Assembly (NCBI RefSeq): GCF_900188405.1 | Contig: NZ_FZOF01000022.1 | Span: forward strand, 1 to 64,000 | Reading direction: 5' to 3' | Source: Actinacidiphila glaucinigra | GTDB taxonomy: Bacteria; Actinomycetota; Actinomycetes; Streptomycetales; Streptomycetaceae | Length of the DNA stretch: 64,000 nucleotides | In this document: positions 25,368 to 34,287 of the stretch, piece by piece | Position numbering within the stretch: the first letter of the stretch is position 1 | Layout: every line of letters starts with the position of its first letter | Program-made: the position numbers and the translations under genes | Notes under the pieces: generated by a model | Database searches by the model: none | Told to the model about the DNA's origin: nothing | The model's input: only the letters and a program-made list of their open reading frames with translations

Positions 25368-26444
25368 TCAGCAGATGCGCGGCAGTTGCTCACCCAGCGG
25401 CAGGTCCACCACCCGCGTCCCGCCCAGACCCGTACGGGCGACGACCATGCCCGCGTGGTCCGGCACGCACTCGCCGATGACGGCCGCGCCGGTGCCCAGC
25501 GGATGCGCCCGCATCGCCGCCAGCACCTCCTCGGCGACCGCACGGGGCACGAAGGCGACGAGCCTGCCCTCGTTGGCGACGTACATCGGGTCCAGGCCCA
25601 GCACCGCGCAGGCGTTGGCCACCGCGGGCGGCACGGGCACCGCCCGCTCCTGCAGGACGACACCGACACCCGAGGCGGCCGCGATCTCGTTGAGGGCGGC
25701 CGCCAGACCTCCGCGTGTGGGGTCCCGCAGCACGTGCACGTCCGTGGTGACGCGCAGCACCGTCTCGACGAGCCCGCCGAGCGCCGCCGTGTCGCTCTCG
25801 ATCTCGACCCCGAACTCCAGGCCCTCGCGCACGCTCATCACGGCGACCCCGTGCGCCCCGATCTCCCCGCTGACGATGACCACGTCGCCCGGCGCCGCGC
25901 GCTGCGGACGGATGTCGACACCGTCGGGGATCAGCCCGATGCCCGCCGTGTTGACGTACAGCCCGTCCCCGTGGCCGGCCTCGACGACCTTGGTGTCCCC
26001 GGTGACGACCTCCACGCTCGCGGTGCGAGCGGCCGCGCCGAGCGCCTCGGCGACCCGGGCCACCAGCGACATCTCGACGCCCTCCTCCAGGATGAAGCCG
26101 CAGGAGAGGTAGGCGGGCGTGGCCCCGCTCATCGCCAGGTCGTTGACGGTGCCGTTCACGGCGAGGTCGCCGATGCTGCCGCCGGGGAAGAACAGCGGCC
26201 GCACCACGTACGAGTCGGTGGAGAACGCCAGCCGGGCGCCGCCCAGCGAGACGGTCGCGGAGTCGGCGAGCCCGGACAGCACCTCGCCGCCGAAGGCGGG
26301 CGCGAAGACGTACCGGACGAGTTCCGCGGACAGCGCGCCCCCGCCGCCGTGGCCCATCACCACCCGCGGCTGGTCGCGCAGCGGCGCCGGACAGGTCCAG
26401 CCGGAGAAGTCCGGGGCGGCCAGGGTCTCTGCGGTGTCAGCCAA
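25368..26444 (-). CDS. hypE: Hydrogenase expression/formation protein HypE
   Basis: A 358-residue enzyme that dehydrates the carbamoyl group on its own C-terminal cysteine to a thiocyanate, the source of the CN ligands of the NiFe site. The carrier cysteine is intact: the chain ends PRIC. The AIR-synthase-like fold shows MGHGGGG, GGSIGDLAVNGTVNDLAMSG and DPTRGGLAAALNEIA. The start appears to be TTG at 26444, overlapping hypD by TTGGCTGA with GGAGG 9 nt upstream. No closer ATG or GTG would keep the glycine motif. It is the last gene of the operon. Confidence 0.95.
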   Translation of the reverse strand: MADTAETLAAPDFSGWTCPAPLRDQPRVVMGHGGGGALSAELVRYVFAPAFGGEVLSGLADSATVSLGGARLAFSTDSYVVRPLFFPGGSIGDLAVNGTVNDLAMSGATPAYLSCGFILEEGVEMSLVARVAEALGAAARTASVEVVTGDTKVVEAGHGDGLYVNTAGIGLIPDGVDIRPQRAAPGDVVIVSGEIGAHGVAVMSVREGLEFGVEIESDTAALGGLVETVLRVTTDVHVLRDPTRGGLAAALNEIAAASGVGVVLQERAVPVPPAVANACAVLGLDPMYVANEGRLVAFVPRAVAEEVLAAMRAHPLGTGAAVIGECVPDHAGMVVARTGLGGTRVVDLPLGEQLPRIC

Positions 26445-27561
26445 CGGGGCTCGCCTCCAGGGGTGCGCTGGTGCCGCCGAGCCGGCGGTAGAGGTAGTAC
26501 GCGGCGCAGGCCCCCTCGCTGGAGACCATCGTGGCGCCGAGCGGGGTGCGGGGCGTGCAGACCCCGCCGAACGCCTCGCACTCGTGCGGCTTGATCAGGC
26601 CCTGCAGCACCTCGCCGCTGCGGCACTCCGCCGGCTCCCGCGTGGTGATGCCGGTGACGGAGAACCGGTGCTCGGCGTCGTACTCCCGGTAGCGCTCCGC
26701 CAGCCGCCAGCCGCTGTCGGGGATGACGCCGATCCCGCGCCAGGCCCGGTCGGTGACCTCGAAGACGTCCGCGAGCATCGCCTTGGCCGCGGGGTTGCCC
26801 TCCGGGCGGACGGCGCGCGGATAGGCGTTCTCCACCCGGTACTCGCCGTGCTCCAGCTGGCGCACCGCGCGGCGCACGCCCTCCAGGATGTCGAGCGGCT
26901 CGAAGCCGGTGACGACGATGGGCACGCCGAAGCCGTCCGCCAGCTCCGGGTACTCCTCCGTCCCCATCACGCTGCACACATGGCCGGCCGCCAGGAACCC
27001 CTGCACGCGGCAGTCCGAGGAGCGCATGATGGCCTCGATGGCCGGGGGGACGCGGACGTGGGACACCAGCAGGCTGAAGTTGGCGATGCCGAGCTTCCGC
27101 GCCTGGTACACCGTCATCGCGTTGGGCGGGGCGGTGGTCTCGAAGCCGATGCCGAAGAACACGACCTCGCGGTCCGGGTTCTCCCGGGCGATGCGCAGCG
27201 CGTCCAGCGGGGAGTAGACGACGCGTACGTCACCGCCCTCGCCGCGGACGCCGAAGAGGTCGCGCCCGGTGCCGGGGACCCGCAGCATGTCGCCGAAGGA
27301 GCAGAAGATCACCCCGGGGCGGGAGGCGATCTCCAGCGCCTTGTCGATGACCTCCAGCGGGGTCACGCAGACCGGGCAGCCGGGCCCGTGGATGAGTTCC
27401 ACCTCCTTCGGCAGGAGCTGGTCGATGCCGTGCCGGATGATGGTGTGGGTCTGGCCGCCGCACACCTCCATCAGCGCCCAGGGCCTGGTCACCGTCGCGT
27501 GGATGTCGTCCAGCAGTCTCCGGGCCAGCTCCGGGTCCTGGAACTCGTCGATGTACTTCAC
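26437..27561 (-). CDS. hypD: Hydrogenase formation protein HypD
   Basis: A 374-residue 4Fe-4S scaffold that, with HypC, assembles the Fe(CN)2CO unit. All family motifs are visible: MEVCGGQTHTI and HGPGCPVCVTP for iron and thiol chemistry, GFETTAPP, the SHVRVPPA loop, and the C-terminal cluster cysteines CRSGEVLQG, CEAFGGVC and CAAYY. The GTG start overlaps the hypC stop as GTGA. Upstream extension to 27759 runs through hypC and is a shadow. Confidence 0.96.
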   Translation of the reverse strand: MKYIDEFQDPELARRLLDDIHATVTRPWALMEVCGGQTHTIIRHGIDQLLPKEVELIHGPGCPVCVTPLEVIDKALEIASRPGVIFCSFGDMLRVPGTGRDLFGVRGEGGDVRVVYSPLDALRIARENPDREVVFFGIGFETTAPPNAMTVYQARKLGIANFSLLVSHVRVPPAIEAIMRSSDCRVQGFLAAGHVCSVMGTEEYPELADGFGVPIVVTGFEPLDILEGVRRAVRQLEHGEYRVENAYPRAVRPEGNPAAKAMLADVFEVTDRAWRGIGVIPDSGWRLAERYREYDAEHRFSVTGITTREPAECRSGEVLQGLIKPHECEAFGGVCTPRTPLGATMVSSEGACAAYYLYRRLGGTSAPLEASPVG

Positions 27562-27854
27562 CGCTCCGCCTCCGCCGTCGTTCCCGCCTCGGCGGCCGCC
27601 TGCTGCCAGGGGTCGCCGAACTCCTCCTCCAGCAGCCCGAGGTTCCCGAAGAGGGCGAGCGTCTGCCGCGCGGACTCCTCGTCGAGCCGTTGCAGCGCGA
27701 AGCCGACGTGGACGATGGCGTACTCGCCGACCTGGAGGTCGGGCAGGTACTCCAGGCACACGTCCTTCACCACGCCGCCGAAGTCGACGACCGCCATCTT
27801 GGTGCCGTCACGTTCCTCGATCTCCAGCACCTTGCCGGGTACCGCCAGGCACAT
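27558..27854 (-). CDS. hypC: Hydrogenase maturation chaperone HypC
   Basis: A 98-residue chaperone that carries the Fe(CN)2CO group to the large subunit. The essential N-terminus MCLAVPGKV with Cys2 is present, and the conserved histidine lies in EYAIVHVGFALQ. The C-terminal tail after residue 75 is acidic and longer than in E. coli HypC. Its ATG shares a base with the hypF stop (TGATG) and its own stop overlaps hypD (GTGA), so synthesis is tightly coupled to both partners. Confidence 0.96.
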   Translation of the reverse strand: MCLAVPGKVLEIEERDGTKMAVVDFGGVVKDVCLEYLPDLQVGEYAIVHVGFALQRLDEESARQTLALFGNLGLLEEEFGDPWQQAAAEAGTTAEAER

Positions 27855-30229
27855 CAGCTGTCTCCTCGCTGTGGATGGTGGGGGATGCCGCGGGCGGCGG
27901 CGACGACGAGCTGGCCGAGCGCCAGGCCTCCGTCGTTGGGCGGTACCAGCCGGTGGCGCAGCACCGTGAACCCGTCCGCGCGCAGGTCCCGCGCGCACGC
28001 GGAGGACAGCAGCGCGTTGGCGAAGACACCGCCGCTGAGCGCCACCGTCGTGATGCCCTCGCGTTCCCGTACGGCGGCGCACACCCGCCGGACGAGCCCG
28101 GCCACCGCCCGGTGGAAACGTCCGGCGATCACCCCGGCGGGCACCCCCGCGCCCAGGTCGGCGACGACGGCCGCCAGCACCGGGCCGGGGTCGCAGGCGG
28201 TCGCCCCGCCGGCGCCGGCGCCGGGGCGCAGCGCGAAGGAGTAGCCCTCGGCGGGCAGGCCGCCCGCCGCGACGGCCGCGGCCTCCAGTTCGACGGCGGC
28301 CTGCGCCTCGTACCCCGCCCGGTGGCACACCCCGGACAGCGAGGCGACGGCGTCGAAGAGCCGGCCCATGCTGGAGGTCGGGACGCAGTGCAGCCCGCGC
28401 TCCAACTGGGTCGCCAGCACGGCCCGTTCGTCCTCCGGGCAGGCGTCCGTGCACGGCAGGCCGGGCGCCCAGGGGAGACCGGCCGCCCGCAGATGCGCCA
28501 GCGCCATCCGGTAGGGGCGGCGCACGGCCGCGTCCCCGCCCGGCAGCGGCACGTAACCCAGGTGCGCGGAGCGCCGGAAGCCGTCGTAGCCGGCGAGCAG
28601 GAACTCGCCGCCCCACACCGCGCCGTCGTCGCCGTGGCCCGTGCCGTCGAAGGCGACGCCGATCACCGGGCTCGTGCCGTCCAGCCCCGCCTCGGCCATC
28701 GCCGCCGCGACGTGCGCGTGGTGGTGCTGCACCTGCCGCAGCGGGCGGTCGCCCGCGGCACGCCGGGCCCAGCCCACCGAGCGGTAGCCGGGGTGCCGGT
28801 CCGCGGCCAGCAGTACGGGCCTGACCCCGGTGATCTGCTCCAACTGCCGTTCGGCGGCGGTGAAGGCCGTCAGCGTCGCCAGGTCGTCCATGTCGCCGAC
28901 GTGGGCCGACAGCCAGGCGTGCCGGCCCTCTCCCACGCAGAAGGTGTTCTTCAGGTCGCCGCCCACGGCGAGCGACGGTGCCACCGGCACGGGCAGCGGC
29001 ACGGGGAAGGGCGCGTAGCCGCGCGAGCGCCGCACGGGCAGCTCCGCGCCGTCGCAGATCCGCACCACCGAGTCGTCGCACGGCACATGGATGGGCCGGT
29101 CGTGCGTCAGCCAGGCGTCGGCCAGTCCCGCCAGCCGTTCCAGCGCCTGTCGGTCGTCCGTGACGATGGGCTCCCCGCCCAGGTTTCCGCTGGTCATCAC
29201 CAGCAGCCGGGGCCCCGGCGGGTCGCCCGGCAGCCCCAGCAGCAGATGGTGGACGGGTGTGTACGGCAGCATGACGCCGAGGTCGGCCACCCGCGGCGCC
29301 ACGGCCTCCGCGACCTCGCGTGCCTCCGGACGCCGCCGCAGCAGGACGATCGGCCGGCGCGTGCCGGTCAGCAACTCCCACTCCTCCGGCCCCACATGGG
29401 CCAGCCGTTCGACGTCCGCGAGATCCCGTGCCATCAGGGCGAACGGCTTGTCGCCCCGGTCCTTGCGGGTCCGCAGCAGCCGTACGCTCTCCTCGTTGCC
29501 CGCGTCGCAGGCCAGGTGGTAGCCGCCCAGGCCCTTCACCGCGACGACCGCGCCCGCCGCCAGCAACCGCCGTGCCTGAGCGACCGGTTCGTCGTCCTGC
29601 CGCCCCGGGCGGTCCGCGCCGGGCAGCACCAGCCGCAGCCGGGGACCGCAGTCGTGGCAGGAGACCGGCTGCGCGTGGAAGCGGCGGTCGGCGGGATCCT
29701 CGTACTCGGCCCGGCACGTCGCGCACATCGGGAAGCGGGCCATCGTGGTGTTGGGACGGTCGTACGGCAGGCCGGTGACGATCGTGAAGCGCGGCCCGCA
29801 GTGCGTGCAGGTGATGAACGGGTGCCGGTGGCGGCGGTCGCCGGGGTCGCGCAACTCGGTCAGGCACGCCTCGCAGGTGGCGGTGTCGGGGGAGACCAGG
29901 GTGCGGGAGGCCCCGTCGCCGGGGCGGGACGGGCTGATGGTGAAGTCCGTGCCGCCCGTCAGGGGGACGAGGTCGTGGGACACCGACTCCACCACCGCGA
30001 GCGGGGGCGCTTCCGCACCGATCCGGTCGCAGAAGGCCGCGACCGCTCCGGGGGCGCCCTCCACCTCGGCGACCACCCCGTCACCGGTGTTGCCGACGTG
30101 GCCCGCCAGCCCCAGTTCACGGGCGAGACCGAACACGAACGGCCGGAAGCCGACCCCCTGCACGACCCCCCGGACCAGCACCCGGCGGCGCTGCGCGGTC
30201 CGGGCCGCGGGCCCCGGCTGACCCGGCAT
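27854..30229 (-). CDS. hypF: Carbamoyltransferase HypF
   Basis: A 791-residue maturation enzyme that moves carbamoyl phosphate via carbamoyl-adenylate onto the HypE cysteine. Domains in order: acylphosphatase-like (VQGVGFRP near residue 24), two zinc fingers (CEACLTEL...CTHCGPRF and CATCRAEY...CHDCGPR, residues about 118-200), a YrdC-like domain (residues 215-400, KGLGGYHLACDA), and a Kae1/TobZ-like carbamoyltransferase domain (QVQHHHAHVAAAMAE, GVAFDGTGHGDDG). All cysteines needed for zinc are present. It overlaps hypB and hypC by single bases (TGATG at both ends). Confidence 0.96.
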   Translation of the reverse strand: MPGQPGPAARTAQRRRVLVRGVVQGVGFRPFVFGLARELGLAGHVGNTGDGVVAEVEGAPGAVAAFCDRIGAEAPPLAVVESVSHDLVPLTGGTDFTISPSRPGDGASRTLVSPDTATCEACLTELRDPGDRRHRHPFITCTHCGPRFTIVTGLPYDRPNTTMARFPMCATCRAEYEDPADRRFHAQPVSCHDCGPRLRLVLPGADRPGRQDDEPVAQARRLLAAGAVVAVKGLGGYHLACDAGNEESVRLLRTRKDRGDKPFALMARDLADVERLAHVGPEEWELLTGTRRPIVLLRRRPEAREVAEAVAPRVADLGVMLPYTPVHHLLLGLPGDPPGPRLLVMTSGNLGGEPIVTDDRQALERLAGLADAWLTHDRPIHVPCDDSVVRICDGAELPVRRSRGYAPFPVPLPVPVAPSLAVGGDLKNTFCVGEGRHAWLSAHVGDMDDLATLTAFTAAERQLEQITGVRPVLLAADRHPGYRSVGWARRAAGDRPLRQVQHHHAHVAAAMAEAGLDGTSPVIGVAFDGTGHGDDGAVWGGEFLLAGYDGFRRSAHLGYVPLPGGDAAVRRPYRMALAHLRAAGLPWAPGLPCTDACPEDERAVLATQLERGLHCVPTSSMGRLFDAVASLSGVCHRAGYEAQAAVELEAAAVAAGGLPAEGYSFALRPGAGAGGATACDPGPVLAAVVADLGAGVPAGVIAGRFHRAVAGLVRRVCAAVREREGITTVALSGGVFANALLSSACARDLRADGFTVLRHRLVPPNDGGLALGQLVVAAARGIPHHPQRGDS

Positions 30230-31032
30230 CAGTGCGTGTGGTCCACGGAGCGGGTGTGCCCGGCGGCTCCCTCGTGCGGGTGCTCATGGGAGTGCGCGTG
30301 CCCGTGCTCGTGCCCGTGCTCGTGCGCGTGGCCGTGCTGGACCGCGGTGCGCGCCATCACCGGACGGTGCACCGCGGCCCCCGCGTGCACGGCCAGCGCC
30401 CGCTCCAGGAGCACCCCCGCGCCGTCGCCGTCCCGGGATGAGGTACGGACGACCTCCACGCCCGGGTTGACCTGGGCCACCGCCGCGAGGAAGGCCGGCT
30501 CGTCGAAGCCGACCGCCCCGGCGATGTCGTACTTCGTCACGAGCACCAGGTGCGCCAGCCCGAAGGCCGTCGGGTACTTCAGCGGCTTGTCCTCGCCCTC
30601 GGTGACCGAGGCGAGCACGACGCGCAGCGACTCACCGAGGTCGTACGAGGCAGGGCAGACCAGGTTGCCGACGTTCTCCACGAACAGCAGGTGCGTGCCC
30701 TCCGGGAGCCAGCTGTCGACGTGCGACCGCACCATCGCCGACTCCAGGTGGCACAGCCCGTCGGTGAGCACCTGCCGCACGGGGGCGCCGGAGCGGGCCA
30801 GCCGGTTGGCGTCGTTCTCGGTGGCGAGGTCGGCGGTGAGCGCCGCCACCGGCACCCCGCGTAGCCGGGCCAGCCCGAGCTCGGACTCCAGCAGCGCGGT
30901 CTTGCCGCTGCCCGGGCTCGACAGCAGGTTCACCATGACGGTCCCGCGCGCGGCGAGTTCCTCCCGCAGCTCCTGAGCGCCGCGGTCGTTCCTGGCGAGC
31001 ACGGACTGCCGCAGATCGGTCACTTTGCACAT
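30229..31032 (-). CDS. hypB: Hydrogenase nickel incorporation GTPase HypB with C-terminal histidine-rich tail
   Basis: A 267-residue GTPase that drives nickel insertion with HypA. The P-loop LLSSPGSGKTALLE lies near residue 38, and the metal/GTPase switch motifs are LTADLATENDANRL, FVENVGNLVCPASYDLG and VTKYDI. The nickel-storing histidine-rich stretch, usually N-terminal in this family, is instead at the C-terminus: residues about 233-267 are mostly alternating His, Gly, Glu and Ala. The start ATG at 31032 (MCKVTDLRQSV) lies 5 nt after hypA. Confidence 0.96.
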   Translation of the reverse strand: MCKVTDLRQSVLARNDRGAQELREELAARGTVMVNLLSSPGSGKTALLESELGLARLRGVPVAALTADLATENDANRLARSGAPVRQVLTDGLCHLESAMVRSHVDSWLPEGTHLLFVENVGNLVCPASYDLGESLRVVLASVTEGEDKPLKYPTAFGLAHLVLVTKYDIAGAVGFDEPAFLAAVAQVNPGVEVVRTSSRDGDGAGVLLERALAVHAGAAVHRPVMARTAVQHGHAHEHGHEHGHAHSHEHPHEGAAGHTRSVDHTH

Positions 31033-31037
31033 GGCTC

Positions 31038-31442
31038 TCACTGCTCCTCGGGGAGTGTGGCGACCGGACGGCGCTGCTCGGCCTCGGCCCACCGCACCTC
31101 GGTGATCCGCAGCTCACGGCCCGCCAGCAGCTCCGTCGCCGCGCCGTCGCAGCCGGGACAGCTCAGCCGCGGGGGCATGCCGGTGGGCCAGTCCCGCGCG
31201 CAGCGTGCGCAGCGGGCCCGGCCGGGTACGGTCTCGGTGGTGAGGGCGGCGCCCTCCAGGACGGTGCCGGTGCAGGCGAGGTCGAAGCTGAAGGCGAGGG
31301 CGTCCGCCACGACGCCGGCGAGCTCGCCGACCTCCAGGTGGACGGACCGCGCGGAGGGCGCCGCGCCCGTGCCGTCCGCGAGCCGGGCGGCGGCCTCCTC
31401 GACCTGCTCCACCACCGCCACTGCGATGGACATCTCGTGCAT
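31038..31442 (-). CDS. hypA: Hydrogenase nickel metallochaperone HypA
   Basis: A 134-residue nickel chaperone. The canonical start MHEMSIA supplies the nickel-binding His2. The zinc-binding site is CARCARDW and CPGCDG, giving two CxxC pairs. The ATG at 31442 is chosen because it gives the invariant N-terminus, and longer readings only add shadow sequence. The 163-nt leader before it contains a GGGCCGGT-type 8-bp tandem run (near 31485-31508) and no gene. The spacing to hypB is 5 nt. Confidence 0.95.
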   Translation of the reverse strand: MHEMSIAVAVVEQVEEAAARLADGTGAAPSARSVHLEVGELAGVVADALAFSFDLACTGTVLEGAALTTETVPGRARCARCARDWPTGMPPRLSCPGCDGAATELLAGRELRITEVRWAEAEQRRPVATLPEEQ

Positions 31443-31605
31443 CGGTCTCTTCTCCGGTGTGCGGGTGCCGGCCGGGCCCCGGCTGCCGGTGGGCCGGTGG
31501 GCCGGTGGGCGGCGCCGGCGGCTGACGCGGCTCCATTGAAGGCCCGGCGCCGGGGGCACCCGGCCCGCCACGCCGCCCGTCCGGCGACGGCCTACCCGTT
31601 CGGGC

Positions 31606-31710
31606 TCACATCGACCGGATGTGCATGTAGCGCTTCACGTCGGGCAGGACGCGGGACATGGCGAGGACGGCCACGGCCGCGCCCACCGCGCTCAGGGCGA
31701 TCTTCCACAT
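31606..31710 (-). CDS. DUF6893-like one-helix small protein (34 aa)
   Basis: A tiny membrane peptide: one hydrophobic helix (IALSAVGAAVAVLAMSRVL) followed by a basic end (PDVKRYMHIRSM). AAGGAG lies 9 nt before the ATG. The pattern matches my recollection of the actinobacterial DUF6893 small proteins. It sits between the hydrogenase protease gene and hypA, in the same direction. It might anchor or assist maturation factors, but nothing in the sequence proves a link to hydrogenase. Confidence 0.75.
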   Translation of the reverse strand: MWKIALSAVGAAVAVLAMSRVLPDVKRYMHIRSM

Positions 31711-31763
31711 GGCGGGGTTCTCCTTTCTGCTCGTCACTGCGTCTGGGGACCACGGCGGGCCGG

Positions 31764-32282
31764 TCAGGCCACCGTGTGCGGGTCCGCGGGCCGGCCGCAC
31801 TCCTCGCCGACGACCCGCAGCACCAGGCGCACGGCCTCGTCCACGGCGGCGGCCACGGGAGCGCTCAGACCGATGCCCTCCTCCAGACACGCCGGCTCGC
31901 AGCCGACGACCAGGACCCGGGAGGGCTTGGGGGATCCCGTCCCGGCGCTGAGGGTGTCGAGCAGCGCCAGCACGGTGTCCGGGGTCATCCGGTGCCCGTC
32001 CACGAGGGTCTCGCCGGGGCCGCCGGTGCCGGGCGGCGGCGCCTCGATGAGGTGCAGCGTGCCGGGGGCGCCGCCGCGCGCCACGGCGTCGACGAGGACG
32101 ACGCTGCGGTACCCGTCGAGCAGCTGGTACGCCAGGTGCACGCCCCGTACGCCGGTGTCGGTGACGTGGACGCCGTCGGGCAGCGGGTGCCCGGACAGCC
32201 GGCGCACCACCTCGACGCCGAAGCCGTCGTCGCCGAGGAAGATGTTGCCGATGCCCGCGACCAGCACGCCTCCCGTGCTCAC
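31764..32282 (-). CDS. [NiFe]-hydrogenase maturation protease (M52, HycI/HupD-like)
   Basis: A 172-residue endopeptidase that removes the C-terminal peptide of the large subunit after nickel is inserted. The nickel-sensing acids are visible in GIGNIFLGDDGFGVE (the Glu and first Asp positions of the family) and the histidine in VDGHRM. The large subunit here indeed ends 23 residues beyond its DPCxxCGVH site, giving the enzyme a substrate. The GTG start overlaps the preceding gene as GTGA. Confidence 0.92.
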   Translation of the reverse strand: MSTGGVLVAGIGNIFLGDDGFGVEVVRRLSGHPLPDGVHVTDTGVRGVHLAYQLLDGYRSVVLVDAVARGGAPGTLHLIEAPPPGTGGPGETLVDGHRMTPDTVLALLDTLSAGTGSPKPSRVLVVGCEPACLEEGIGLSAPVAAAVDEAVRLVLRVVGEECGRPADPHTVA

Positions 32283-33643
32283 GCGTCCTCCAGGGGAGCG
32301 AGTTCGTCGGGCTGGAAGTACAGGAAGCGGCCCTGCTCCCGGCGGATCTCCGCGCCGGGGTCGCCGTCGACGGTGACCGCGAGGTGCACCCCGCCGTCCA
32401 CATCGTGCAGCACCGCCTCCACCTGGGCGCTGCGCCCCTGCAGGAACAGGTCCTGTGCGTCGGTGCGCCGCCGTCCCGGCTGCAGGACGACCCGGCTGCC
32501 GGCGGCCACCCAGGTGTCGCCGACCATGACGCGGTCCCGGGCCGGGTCGACGGAGGCGTCCGCGCCCGGGTCCCACCAGGGGGTCTCGGGGACCTCGGCG
32601 GGCGAGTCCTGCGGACCGGTGACCTCGCGCAGCGCGCGCACGGCGCCGTGCAGGCGCTCCATCACCTCCGGCGGCATGGAGTCGGCGAGGTCGATCACCG
32701 CGGCCGCCCGGTCGTCGGTGCCGCGCGCCTGCCGCTTCTCCTCGTCGGTGAGGGCGGCGGTGCGCAGCGCCAGGATCTCGTCGATCTCGGTGGCGTCGTA
32801 GAGCGCGCCGGGGCTCTCCGGGGCGATCCGCGGATGGTCCTCCAGGATGATGGGGGAGGACAGCACCACGTTCGCCGCGCCGTCGTCGCCCGCCAGCACC
32901 GGCCAGGTGTTCTCGTTGCGGCACTCGGCGACGGCGGCCTTCGCCCACTCGGGCGGGTCCGTCATCGACACGAAGTAGCCGGCGGTCAGCCGCAGCATCA
33001 GGTGGGCCGAGACCAGCGCGTGCGGCAGCGCCTCCTCCCGGCGCGAGGCCAGGGCGCTCCCGGTGTTCTCCGCGACGGCGGTCAGCCGCAGCACCCGGTA
33101 GGGGCCGGGCAGTTCCTCGGCCGAGAGCCGCAGGACGCCTTCGAGGCGCTCCCGGCGCCGCACGACCCGCCCGGCGGGGAAGCCGTCCGCGCCGTTGACG
33201 ACCTCGCTGTCCTCGGTCGCGGGGACGGTGAACGGCAGGACGACGTCCTCGGCGGTCAGCGCCGCGATGTCGACGGACACCTCGACGCGTTCCTCCACAC
33301 CCTCGTCCCACGGGACCAGCACCCGGTCGGGCAGCTGGAGTTCGTCGGTGGGCTCGAACTCGCCGTCGATCAGGATCCGTTCCACCGTCCGCCGCTGGGC
33401 GTGCAGGAAGCGCAGCTCCCCGTGGAGCGCGGCGTCCGCGCGCGGCTCCATGAGGATCTCGGTGCGCTGCAGGACGGGTTCGCCGGACGCGGAGGCCCAC
33501 ACCGGGGGCACCAGCACCCCGAACTGCCAGCGCATCCGGTTCTTCGCCGAGGACGCCCGGTACGGGTAGAGCACGTAGCCCTCGAACAGGACGGCGTCGG
33601 CGGCCTGGCGGGCGGTCGCGAAGCGTTCCGCGGCGGCCGTCAC
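32279..33643 (-). CDS. Unknown hydrogenase-cluster protein (454 aa)
   Basis: A 454-residue soluble protein I cannot place in a family. It is acidic and mixed alpha/beta. Recognisable patches are LFEGYVLYPYRASSAKNRMRW at the N-terminus, HALVSAHLMLRLTAGYFVSM, and the C-terminal block DRVMVGDTWVAAGSRVVLQP then GRFLYFQPDEL. The GTG start overlaps the DUF6084-like stop and its own stop overlaps the protease start, both as GTGA, so it is made in step with the maturation machinery. A role in assembly or cluster insertion for group 1h hydrogenase is inferred from position only. Confidence 0.8.
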   Translation of the reverse strand: MTAAAERFATARQAADAVLFEGYVLYPYRASSAKNRMRWQFGVLVPPVWASASGEPVLQRTEILMEPRADAALHGELRFLHAQRRTVERILIDGEFEPTDELQLPDRVLVPWDEGVEERVEVSVDIAALTAEDVVLPFTVPATEDSEVVNGADGFPAGRVVRRRERLEGVLRLSAEELPGPYRVLRLTAVAENTGSALASRREEALPHALVSAHLMLRLTAGYFVSMTDPPEWAKAAVAECRNENTWPVLAGDDGAANVVLSSPIILEDHPRIAPESPGALYDATEIDEILALRTAALTDEEKRQARGTDDRAAAVIDLADSMPPEVMERLHGAVRALREVTGPQDSPAEVPETPWWDPGADASVDPARDRVMVGDTWVAAGSRVVLQPGRRRTDAQDLFLQGRSAQVEAVLHDVDGGVHLAVTVDGDPGAEIRREQGRFLYFQPDELAPLEDA

Positions 33644-34287
33644 CGGGCGCCTCCCGCCGGGGCGGCGGCACCGGCCAGCAGGGCCTCGACGGTCGCCTCC
33701 CACGAGGGCAGGGCGTGCGCGCTGCGGAAGGAGCGCAGGGACTCCAGTGCCGTACGGGGCAGCCGGATCCAGCCGCAGCCGGGGAAGTGGGCGTCGATCG
33801 CCTCGCGCCACACCGCCACCGGCATGCGGCACACCGCCTCCTTGTCCCAGGGCACGGGCTGCACCTGGAAACCGCCCGGACCGACGAAGGCGGTGCCGGA
33901 GAAGAGCAGCAGCAGCGGCGCCTCGCCGTCCTCCAGGGCCTCGAAGTACCTCGCGGAGGCGACGTCCGTGTCGTAGGTGCACGGCACCGGCAGGTCCACC
34001 TCGGTCTCGCCGGTGAACCCCGGCACCATGAGCGACACCTGCGCGAACTGCATCGGCTGCAGCGTGCTGCCCCACCGTTCGCGCTCGCCGAACAGGTCGC
34101 CCAGGCCGCGCGCCTCCGCGTCGCCGTACCCCCGCTGCGCCGGTTCGATGCGCAACTGGCAGCGGAGCGCGAGTGCGTGCACCCGCTCCCCGCCGGGGGC
34201 GGCGATCCGCAGCCGGAAGACCAGCGTCGGTCCGGCGGCGTACGGATCGGCCCGTACGCCCGTGCAGCCGAAGTCCAGCTCGGTCAC
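33640..34287 (-). CDS. DUF6084-like hydrogenase-cluster protein
   Basis: A 215-residue protein, beta-rich by pattern, beginning TELDFGCTGVRADPYAAGPTLVFRLR (shown here as TELDFGCTG and PTLVFRLR). It contains LRIEPAQRGYG, FGERERWGSTLQPMQFAQ and VQPVPWDKEAVCRMPV. It fits my recollection of the DUF6084 family, which is tied to actinobacterial uptake hydrogenase loci. The function is unknown. It is translationally coupled at both ends by GTGA overlaps with the DUF5947-like gene and the 454-aa gene. Confidence 0.8.
   Translation of the reverse strand: MTELDFGCTGVRADPYAAGPTLVFRLRIAAPGGERVHALALRCQLRIEPAQRGYGDAEARGLGDLFGERERWGSTLQPMQFAQVSLMVPGFTGETEVDLPVPCTYDTDVASARYFEALEDGEAPLLLLFSGTAFVGPGGFQVQPVPWDKEAVCRMPVAVWREAIDAHFPGCGWIRLPRTALESLRSFRSAHALPSWEATVEALLAGAAAPAGGAR

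Noticed and set aside
31443..31605. Possible gene or riboswitch in the hypA leader
   Set aside because: Only a GGGCCGGT-type tandem run and GC-rich stems are visible; I could not match it to a nickel riboswitch or any coding frame.
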